Positions 32,568 to 39,012 of a stretch of 49,392 nt of DNA are shown here, one piece after another. Position numbers and translations under genes: made by a program. The stretch is from contig JAEZKF010000045.1 of assembly GCA_023415575.1 (NCBI GenBank), positions 1 through 49,392 of the forward strand, in the 5' to 3' direction. Numbering within the stretch: the first letter of the stretch is position 1; the number at the start of each line of letters is the position of its first letter. The notes under the pieces are model-generated. The model worked only from the letters and a program-made list of their open reading frames with translations. It had not been told where the DNA came from and made no database searches. The stretch comes from Bacillota bacterium (GTDB lineage Bacteria > Bacillota > Clostridia > Oscillospirales > Ruminococcaceae).

Positions 32568-33320
32568 ATGAACGGACAGGCTTTCGCACTTGTAAATGAT
32601 ATACGCGCACTCGGCGTATGCGCCGGGGATACCCTGCTAATCCATTCCTCCCTGCGGTCGTTGGGCAGGCTTGAAAGGGGTGCCCAGTCGGTAATCGAGG
32701 CCTTTTTAGAGGTGCTGGGCGGGCAGGGAACACTTTTGATGCCGTCACTTACCTACGAGTACGCTACACCGCAAAATCCGGTATTCAGCAGTAAAGACAC
32801 CAAGGCCTGTGTGGGTGCTCTGCCCGAGGCCTTTCGCGCCTATCCGGGAACGGTTCGCAGTCTCCACCCCACCCATTCGGTGTGCGCAAACGGCAAGGAC
32901 GCAAAAGCCCTTACTGAGTCCCACATCAAGGACACCACACCCGTCGGGCCAAACTCGCCGTTTCGGCTGCTGCGGGAAAACGGCGGCAAGATTTTAATGC
33001 TCGGCTGCGGCCTGCGCCCCAACACCTCGATGCACGGGGTAGAGGAGCTCGTGGTGCCGCCCTATCTATTCTTAGAAAACCAGACGGAATATATTCTCAT
33101 AGACGAACATGACCGCCTGCTGCGCAAGTCTTATACCTGCCATGACTTTAAAGGGGTCGAACAGCGCTATGACCGCATCGAGCCCCTGCTCGCCCCCGAT
33201 GAGATAAAGAAGGGGACGATTCTTGACTCAGTGTGCTATCTTATTGACGCGCGGGCCTTATGGCAAAAGGGCGAAGAGCAGCTAAAAAAAGACCCGCTCT
33301 TCTTCGTAGACCACCAATAA
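32568..33320 (+). CDS. AAC(3)-family N-acetyltransferase
   Basis: The 250-aa protein is of the aminoglycoside 3-N-acetyltransferase/YokD fold. Motifs include LLIHSSLRSLGRLERG, GTLLMPSLTYEY, RSLHPTHSVCANG, VGPNSPFRLL and GGKILMLGCGLRPNTSMHGVEE (the last split). Antibiotic-modifying members acetylate the 3-amino group of 2-deoxystreptamine; many genomic relatives have unknown amine substrates. It lies 24 bp after the ROK kinase and 27 bp before nagA, in one operon under the amino-sugar regulator. Acetylation of an amino sugar is therefore more likely than drug resistance. The ATG has GGAGG nine bases upstream. Confidence 0.88.
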   Translation: MNGQAFALVNDIRALGVCAGDTLLIHSSLRSLGRLERGAQSVIEAFLEVLGGQGTLLMPSLTYEYATPQNPVFSSKDTKACVGALPEAFRAYPGTVRSLHPTHSVCANGKDAKALTESHIKDTTPVGPNSPFRLLRENGGKILMLGCGLRPNTSMHGVEELVVPPYLFLENQTEYILIDEHDRLLRKSYTCHDFKGVEQRYDRIEPLLAPDEIKKGTILDSVCYLIDARALWQKGEEQLKKDPLFFVDHQ

Positions 33321-33347
33321 TCCGAAAATGAAAAGAGGTTTTTTACT

Positions 33348-34496
33348 ATGAGCACCATTGCCTTAAAAGGAGGTAGGTTTCTTTCCCCCGACAGAGGGTT
33401 TTCGCAGGGTGATATCCTGCTTGAGGATGCGCATATCCGCTCTGTAGGCAACACTAGCTCCGGCGACACCGAGCTTGACTGCTCAAATCTTTATGTGCTG
33501 CCGGGCTTTATCGATATCCACACCCACGGCGCACTCGGCTATGACTGCATGAAGGCCACCCCCGCCCAGCTTGCGGAGTGGTCGGCATTCCTGGCAAGCC
33601 ACGGGGTGACTTCCTTTATGCCCACCACCGTTTCCGCCCCCGTAGATGAGGTCTTAACGATGCTTGACCAGGTAAAGGCGGCTGCAGACCTTCCCGACCT
33701 TGGCGCAAAGATTGTCGGCGTGCATGTAGAAGGCCCCTATATCAGCACCCATCAGCTTGGCTGTCATGAAGCAAGCTTTGTCAGAAAGCTGGATAAGGAT
33801 GACCTTATTGAGTTTGAGCGCAAACTGGGTGATGACCTGAAGCTGCGCGTTACCGTAGCGCCCGAGGCTGAGGGGGCTATGGAGTTCATCCGCCTTGTTA
33901 AAGAGGCAGGCGGGTATATCGCAATCGGTCATACCGATGCAACCCTTGATGTCACATATGAGGCGATTAAGAACGGCGCCGACAGCTTTACCCATCTGTT
34001 TAACGGCATGCGGGGCATCCACCATCGGGAGCCGGGCACTGCCGGAGCCGCTTTGCTGAGCGATGCCTATGCGGAGATTATCGCCGACGGCATCCATCTC
34101 CACCCCGAGATTATCAAGCTAACCGTAAGGGCCAAGGGCATTGATAAGATTATCGCGGTAACCGATGCCATGCAGGCGACGGGCCTGAGCGACGGCGAGT
34201 ACCCCTTCGGCGGCAAGACTGTTTACGTCCGTGACGGTGTTGCAAGAATCAAGGAGGGCAACCTCGCAGGCAGCACACTGACCCTTGATAACTCAGTGCG
34301 CAACATCGCGCGCTTTGCGGATATCCCCTTTGAGGAGGCCGTGCGCGCCGTAACCATCAACCCCGCCCGCGCCATCGGCATCGACGGCCAAACAGGCACC
34401 ATCGAGCCCGGCAAATACGCCGACTTCGCGATTGTAAACGATAAGCATGAGGTGGTTTACACCATCAGCCGCGGCAAGGTTGTTTACAAGAAGTAG
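33348..34496 (+). CDS. nagA: N-acetylglucosamine-6-phosphate deacetylase NagA
   Basis: NagA removes the acetyl group from GlcNAc-6-P, giving GlcN-6-P for NagB. The 382-aa amidohydrolase shows LPGFIDIHTHGALGYD (metal His pair), VHVEGPYIS with the metal Glu, IAIGHTDA, THLFNGMRGIHHREPG, ADGIHLH and VTDAMQATG with the catalytic Asp. The AGSTLTLD loop near residue 305 is typical. Length is normal (380-395). The loop after GPY reads HQLGCHEASF where many relatives have KKGAHNP, a small variation near the phosphate-binding side. It ends the plus-strand operon, and its AAGAGG is nine bases before the ATG. Confidence 0.95.
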   Translation: MSTIALKGGRFLSPDRGFSQGDILLEDAHIRSVGNTSSGDTELDCSNLYVLPGFIDIHTHGALGYDCMKATPAQLAEWSAFLASHGVTSFMPTTVSAPVDEVLTMLDQVKAAADLPDLGAKIVGVHVEGPYISTHQLGCHEASFVRKLDKDDLIEFERKLGDDLKLRVTVAPEAEGAMEFIRLVKEAGGYIAIGHTDATLDVTYEAIKNGADSFTHLFNGMRGIHHREPGTAGAALLSDAYAEIIADGIHLHPEIIKLTVRAKGIDKIIAVTDAMQATGLSDGEYPFGGKTVYVRDGVARIKEGNLAGSTLTLDNSVRNIARFADIPFEEAVRAVTINPARAIGIDGQTGTIEPGKYADFAIVNDKHEVVYTISRGKVVYKK

Positions 34497-34517
34497 TTTC
34501 TCTCAACAAAATAACAG

Positions 34518-34554
34518 ACCCTCCCTTTTCGGAAACCGAAAGGGGAGGGTTTTT
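34518..34554 (+). terminator. Terminator of the nagA operon
   Basis: ACCCTCCC+TTTTCGG (34518-34532) and CCGAAA+GGGGAGGGT (34536-34550) form a long stem with an AAA loop, followed by five T (34550-34554). Confidence 0.88.
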
Positions 34555-34634
34555 GCTATTTTAGAATGAAGTATTAGTAAAATAGATTATCCTTTTCATG
34601 GCGATAGGAACAATCATAAGTAATATCTGCTTTG

Positions 34635-34663
34635 TTTAAATATGCGGGTTATTATGGTATAAT
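34635..34663 (+). promoter_or_regulatory. Promoter of lipoprotein gene
   Basis: TTTAAA (34635-34640) and TATAAT (34658-34663) are 17 bases apart; the -10 is extended (TGGTATAAT). Transcription would start near 34670, about 57 bases before the TTG start. Confidence 0.7.
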
Positions 34664-34726
34664 TTGTTAGCATGTTGCGCTTATAAAATCTCAAAAGATA
34701 TAAGTATTGCAATGGAGATGGTGGGC

Positions 34727-35821
34727 TTGACTCGAATCAAGAAAATAACGGTATTCCTCTTGTGCTGCACAATTCTTCTGGTAACATCCTGTGTTACGAC
34801 AACAGAGTTAACGTTACCTAATTCAAGTAGAGTGCAAAGCGAATTTGTGAATGAATCCAGTCAAGTCTCTAGTCAGGCGAAAAGGACTGCAGAGATAAAA
34901 TATCTTTACCCAAGTATTGTGCAGCACAAGGTTCTTGGAAATGATTTTGCTGTGATGGTGGAACATATCGACCAAAATACCCTGTACTGCAGGCAGTATG
35001 ACCCCTACCTAATCGTATTTGATGTTGAGGGAAGCATTGCCGAAATGAAGATTGTACCGGAAGGATGGCGTTTTATCCGCCCATGTGACGGACGTTTGGT
35101 ATTTGATACAAAAACCAGTCTGGCAGTAACCGATAGCAGCCTCAATCTCATCGAAACAATACCATATCCAAAAAAACTATGCGAAGCGATTGAAGAAAAC
35201 TATTCCGACCTACCGCTGGTAGTTTCGGACGACCTGAATATTTTAATGCGGGCCGAGGAGAGTGGGGAAGAAGTCGTGCGCGAAGAAGGCGTGATGCTGT
35301 ATGATTTAAAGAATTCCACGTCCGAACTAGTTCTCCCCAAAGATGAATACTACTATTACCTGAGTTTTATCAATGACGGCAAAGCGGTTTTTGCGTCCCG
35401 TTTTCCTAACCCTTACACACAAGGGGTTCGGAGGGAATTTTTGATACATTCCATTGCAGACGACAAAGACATTGTGATAGGCAATAATCATGAGATTGGC
35501 GAACTTCTCGGACTGTCTTTGCCATACATCTTGTTCGAAAAGGGATATTACGATACGCAAGCTAAGAACTTTTTTCCCATCAATCTACCCAACTATACCA
35601 TGACACCAGACGGGGGAATCTATTATATAAAAGACAGCGAGCTTTACGAGTACTACTACAATACAGGTCTTTCGGAAAAAATCGAACTTATCGATGCAAA
35701 CCCTATCCTTAACTTTCAGTGGGAGCAAACGAACACCCTGAATCATCTGGTAATAAGAATATCTACTGACGACAGTCCGTCCTATCCGTCAGGTTACTAT
35801 GCCATAAAACTAGATGATTAG
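34727..35821 (+). CDS. Lipoprotein, possible beta-propeller, function unknown
   Basis: The 364-aa protein has a lipoprotein signal (IKKITVFLLCCTILLVTSC) and a Ser/Thr/Gln-rich linker. A mostly beta, Tyr- and Asp-rich body follows, with repeated segments such as YDPYLIVFDVEGS, LAVTDSSLNLIE and GVMLYDLKNSTSELVLPKDE, reminiscent of a WD/TolB-like propeller. I do not recognise a family. The frame is open from 34664, but the promoter overlaps that part. I chose the TTG at 34727, with GGAG nine bases upstream, as start. It lies alone between the nagA terminator and the tRNA-Tyr fragment, on the chromosomal side of the integration site. Confidence 0.6.
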   Translation: MTRIKKITVFLLCCTILLVTSCVTTTELTLPNSSRVQSEFVNESSQVSSQAKRTAEIKYLYPSIVQHKVLGNDFAVMVEHIDQNTLYCRQYDPYLIVFDVEGSIAEMKIVPEGWRFIRPCDGRLVFDTKTSLAVTDSSLNLIETIPYPKKLCEAIEENYSDLPLVVSDDLNILMRAEESGEEVVREEGVMLYDLKNSTSELVLPKDEYYYYLSFINDGKAVFASRFPNPYTQGVRREFLIHSIADDKDIVIGNNHEIGELLGLSLPYILFEKGYYDTQAKNFFPINLPNYTMTPDGGIYYIKDSELYEYYYNTGLSEKIELIDANPILNFQWEQTNTLNHLVIRISTDDSPSYPSGYYAIKLDD

Positions 35822-35870
35822 TGGGTTCGTTGTGTTTTACTCAATCACAGAGATTAAGGTTGATAAAATC

Positions 35871-35901
35871 AAAAAAGCCTATCAAATGATAGGCTTTTTT
35901 T
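35871..35901. terminator. Bidirectional terminator of tRNA-Tyr and lipoprotein gene
   Basis: AAAAAAGCCTATC (35871-35883) and GATAGGCTTTTTT (35888-35900) form a perfect 13-bp stem with an AAAT loop and T runs on both strands. On the minus strand it directly follows the tRNA-Tyr CCA end, and on the plus strand it follows the lipoprotein stop by about 50 bases. Confidence 0.85.
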
Positions 35902-35955
35902 GGTGGGAGGAGATGGATTCGAACCATCGAAGCGAGACGCAACAGATTTACAGTC
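35901..35955 (-). tRNA. Partial tRNA-Tyr (3' part), element attachment site
   Basis: Read on the minus strand, 35955-35901 is GACTGTAAATCTG (anticodon loop with GTA), then a short variable arm, the TpsiC stem-loop with GGTTCGAATCC, the acceptor 3' strand CTCCTCCC and A-CCA. This is the 3' part of a tRNA-Tyr. The 5' half (acceptor 5' strand and D arm) is absent upstream of 35955, where the sequence changes to AT-rich element DNA. The natural tRNA terminator follows on the left. This is the footprint of integration into a tRNA 3' end. The intact tRNA should lie at the other end of the element. Confidence 0.88.
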
Positions 35956-36031
35956 TAGATAGATTTTCAAAGTAGAGACAGTTAGATACAATATAAGCAA
36001 CATTATCTATTTTATAAGGAGTTGCATCAAC

Positions 36032-37081
36032 GTGTATCTTGACAAAAACTCAACATCGCTGCTGAATCATGAAAACAACAGCGTCATGACGCCCACCAAA
36101 GCTTTAAGAGTTATTTCAAGCAAGCAGGATATTTTATTCTGTGACTACATGGTTTTGTGGCTTGAAACACGAAAGAACAAAATACAACCAAACACCTATG
36201 AAACATACCATGGGCAGATAATAAACCATATCTATCCTTACTTTGCCGAAGAAGGAATATATCTACGCGAGCTAACTTCCGAAGATATAGAAGAATACTA
36301 CGATCATGAGCTATCAACCGGATTATCCAGCAATACCGTCATTAGATATCATGCCAACATATACACAGCACTTAAATATGCCACAAAAAAGCAACTTATT
36401 ACCGAAAACCCAATGGATAATGTTGAGCGCCCAAAACCAACGAAGTATATTGCGAACTATTACAGTGCTGAGCAACTTGAAATACTCCTTAAAATATCAA
36501 AAACCTATGATATTTACATTGCAATTTTGCTTGCTGCCTACTTGGGCTTAAGACGTAGTGAAATCGTTGGGCTAAGATGGGATTGCATAAACTTTTATCA
36601 AGGCACAATAACAATAAAAAGAAAGGCTATGAGAGTGAGAAGCAAACATGGAGACATAATCTCCGAGAAACTTAAAACAGAAGCAAGTTATAGATCATTG
36701 CCATTGCCGAAAGTATTGTTAGAATATCTGAAGCAATTAAAATCTTACCAGAAAGCTCGTATGAAAGACCCCGACTACTATACCGGAGACGCGGCATATG
36801 TATGCCTTGACTCTACAGGCCATAGACTTGAGTTGAACACCATAACGGGGCAATTTAGAGGCATAATCTTAAAGCATGATTTAGACTATATTAGGTTCCA
36901 TGATTTAAGGCACTCATGTGCAAGCTTACTATTAAGTCTTGGTTACTCTTTAAGACAAATACAAGAGTGGTTGGGTCACAGTAATATCGTAACGACTGCA
37001 AGCATTTATGCGCACGTTAATGTCAAGGACAAAGTTGATATGGCTACGTGTCTCAACAATTCAATAAACGTGAAGCTATAG
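36032..37081 (+). CDS. Tyrosine-type site-specific recombinase (integrase)
   Basis: This 349-aa phage-type integrase has an N-terminal SAM-like DNA-binding domain (residues 37-128, starting FCDYMVLWLETRKNKI). The catalytic domain shows the residues GLRRSEIVGLRW (Arg), FHDLRHSCASLLLSLG (His-x-x-Arg), EWLGHSNIVTTASIYAHV (His and the nucleophile Tyr). It catalyses integration and excision at the adjacent tRNA-Tyr. The start is GTG with AAGGAG ten bases upstream. Transcription runs away from the tRNA fragment, and a hairpin terminator follows. Confidence 0.95.
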   Translation: MYLDKNSTSLLNHENNSVMTPTKALRVISSKQDILFCDYMVLWLETRKNKIQPNTYETYHGQIINHIYPYFAEEGIYLRELTSEDIEEYYDHELSTGLSSNTVIRYHANIYTALKYATKKQLITENPMDNVERPKPTKYIANYYSAEQLEILLKISKTYDIYIAILLAAYLGLRRSEIVGLRWDCINFYQGTITIKRKAMRVRSKHGDIISEKLKTEASYRSLPLPKVLLEYLKQLKSYQKARMKDPDYYTGDAAYVCLDSTGHRLELNTITGQFRGIILKHDLDYIRFHDLRHSCASLLLSLGYSLRQIQEWLGHSNIVTTASIYAHVNVKDKVDMATCLNNSINVKL

Positions 37082-37088
37082 TTGTCTA

Positions 37089-37120
37089 GGCGATAACGGT
37101 ACACCCCGTTATCGCCTTAT
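37089..37120 (+). terminator. Terminator after the integrase gene
   Basis: GGCGATAACGG (37089-37099) and CCGTTATCGCC (37106-37116) form a perfect 11-bp stem followed by TTATTACTT. It separates the integrase from the parA transcript. Confidence 0.75.
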
Positions 37121-37157
37121 TACTTAAATAGTTTAAAATATAAAGGAGAGTAAAATC

Positions 37158-37943
37158 ATGTCGAAAATTATCGCAATAGCCAATCAGAAAGGCGGTGTGG
37201 GAAAAACCACTACCGCCTTTAATCTTGCTGTAGGCTTATCCCAGCAAGGAAAGTCTATTCTTCTTATTGATCTTGACCCGCAAGGCAACCTTACAGACTA
37301 CATCGGTCATGAGCCCGACGAATTACCAACCATCAGCGACCTGATGCATGCAGCTTCCATGGGCAAGTCTGTATCGGTTGATGAAGCTATCCGGCATAAC
37401 GAAACCGAGGGTGTAGATTACATCCCATCCAACATCTTATTGTCCAGCGCTGAGATGTTCCTTTCTTCTTGTTTTTCGCGGGAAAAGATACTTAAAAAGA
37501 TTTTGGCAGATGATTGTTTGAAACGCTATGATTACATCTTGATTGATTGCCTCCCCTCACTCGGTATCCTTTTAGTCAATGCCTTAACAGCCAGCGATAG
37601 CGTTATCATTCCGGTACAGGCGCAGAAGTTTAGCCTTGACGGTATATCGCTCCTTCTTCAAATCATTAGTAAGGTTCAGGAGGATTTGAATCGCAGGCTA
37701 GTGATAGATGGTGTGTTAGTCACGATGGTAGACCGTACAATCATGGCGCAGGCAGTTGTAGAAGCTTTGCATTCTCAATTCGGTGACAAGGTATATCACA
37801 CACAAATAAGCAAATCGGTTGAGGCCACCAATAGCACCTATGAGCAACGGAGCTTAACTCGTCAGCATAGCAGCAAGCTTGGTAGTCAGTACACCGAAGT
37901 GGTTAAAGAAATGCTAAGCAAGGAAACTACATCTGTGCGTTAG
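37158..37943 (+). CDS. parA: ParA/Soj-type partition ATPase
   Basis: A 261-aa ATPase of the ParA/MinD family. The deviant Walker A motif KGGVGKTTT is at residues 11-19, LLIDLDPQGN (Walker A', 38-47) follows, and YILIDCLPSLGIL carries the Walker B. With ParB it helps keep the excised element segregating or aids transfer. The ATG has AAGGAG about nine bases upstream. It forms an operon with parB, 32 bp downstream. The size fits the small ParA type without an N-terminal DNA-binding domain. Confidence 0.95.
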   Translation: MSKIIAIANQKGGVGKTTTAFNLAVGLSQQGKSILLIDLDPQGNLTDYIGHEPDELPTISDLMHAASMGKSVSVDEAIRHNETEGVDYIPSNILLSSAEMFLSSCFSREKILKKILADDCLKRYDYILIDCLPSLGILLVNALTASDSVIIPVQAQKFSLDGISLLLQIISKVQEDLNRRLVIDGVLVTMVDRTIMAQAVVEALHSQFGDKVYHTQISKSVEATNSTYEQRSLTRQHSSKLGSQYTEVVKEMLSKETTSVR

Positions 37944-37975
37944 ATATATTACTGAACAAGAAGGAGACAGCCAAA

Positions 37976-38938
37976 ATGGGTAAGATTGATTTGAAAAGTA
38001 AGGTATCCGCAAATTCATCCGCCGAAGCGTTTAGTATGCTGTTGGGCGGCAGAAAACAAGGCGTGCAAGAACTACCCATAGACCGCCTTATCCCCTATGA
38101 AAATCAGCCTTTTCGTCCGTATCCGCAGGAGAAGCTGATTGCTCTAGCCGAGGATATTCGTGATAACGGCGTCCTATCCCCTATTCTCGTCCGTCAAATC
38201 AGCGAAGAAGAATATCAGATACTTGCTGGACATAACCGTGTTAATGCCTGCAAGTTGTTGGGCATGGAAACAGTGCCCGGCATCATTAAAGCGGTAGATG
38301 ATAATCAAGCTGCACTTATAATGCTTAATACTAACCTCAATCAACGCGACAAGCTGCTGCCTAGCGAGAAAGCATTTGCATATAAGATGCAAATGGAAGC
38401 GATGAAACAGCAGGGTAAGAGGACAGACTTAGGCACCATTGGTGCACAAGATGACGAAGATGACTTAGGCACCATTGGTGCACAAGTTAGGTCAAGAGAT
38501 ATAGTTGCTGCTCAGAACAACACTTCTCGGGAACAGATTCGTCGATTTATCCGTCTCACCTATCTCATTCGTCCCCTACTCGACCGTGTTGACAATGGGG
38601 ATCTTCCATTTCGTGCGGGTGTGAATCTCTCCTACCTCACCGAACAGCAACAAGACAGCTTACTAAACTATGTGGATACATATAACCTCAAAATCAGTCT
38701 TGAACAGTCTGACTCACTCAAGGAGATGTCAAAGATATCAGAACCGCAAGGTTTTCAGCTGTCTAAGCTAGATGAGGTGTTCGATAGAGTACAGAAAGTG
38801 AAGGCCCCTCCCTCCCCTGTTGGCAAAGCATTTAAGGCAGTAGCAAACCGCCCCGAACTGTCGGGGTACTTTGAGGGAAAAAGCAAGAAAGAGATTGAAG
38901 AAATCCTTGTGGAGGCCATTAAGAGGTATTTTGGTTAG
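37976..38938 (+). CDS. parB: ParB/RepB-type partition protein
   Basis: A 320-aa ParB-family protein. The N-terminal ParB/Srx CTPase domain (residues 36-130) has LIPYENQPFRPYP, ILVRQIS and AGHNRVNACKLLGMETVPGIIK. A central KorB-like helix-turn-helix region starts around NTSREQIRRFIRLTYLI, and the C-terminus is basic (KSKKEIEEILVEAIKRYF). Between the domains the segment DLGTIGAQ occurs twice, 12 residues apart, from a 25-bp perfect DNA duplication (38426-38450 and 38462-38486). The ATG has GGAG nine bases upstream. Confidence 0.92.
   Translation: MGKIDLKSKVSANSSAEAFSMLLGGRKQGVQELPIDRLIPYENQPFRPYPQEKLIALAEDIRDNGVLSPILVRQISEEEYQILAGHNRVNACKLLGMETVPGIIKAVDDNQAALIMLNTNLNQRDKLLPSEKAFAYKMQMEAMKQQGKRTDLGTIGAQDDEDDLGTIGAQVRSRDIVAAQNNTSREQIRRFIRLTYLIRPLLDRVDNGDLPFRAGVNLSYLTEQQQDSLLNYVDTYNLKISLEQSDSLKEMSKISEPQGFQLSKLDEVFDRVQKVKAPPSPVGKAFKAVANRPELSGYFEGKSKKEIEEILVEAIKRYFG
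38426..38486. repeat. 25-bp direct repeat with palindrome inside parB
   Basis: Two identical 25-base copies start at 38426 and 38462 (period 36, in frame). Each contains the hyphenated palindrome GCACC-ATT-GGTGC. They encode DLGTIGAQ twice in the linker between the ParB-domain and the helix-turn-helix. Confidence 0.9.
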
Positions 38939-39012
38939 AAGTGATATCAGTAAATTAAAACTGTCCTATTTATTACCCACTAAAATATGATATAATGACT
39001 TTGGAGGAACAC

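Noticed and set aside
32568..33320. Call as aminoglycoside resistance gene
   Set aside because: Family membership is clear, but operon context is amino-sugar catabolism and no resistance context is present.
38995..39012. Upstream ATG of the giant gene
   Set aside because: The GGAGG ribosome site lies between this ATG and the ATG at 39013, so the latter is the better start.
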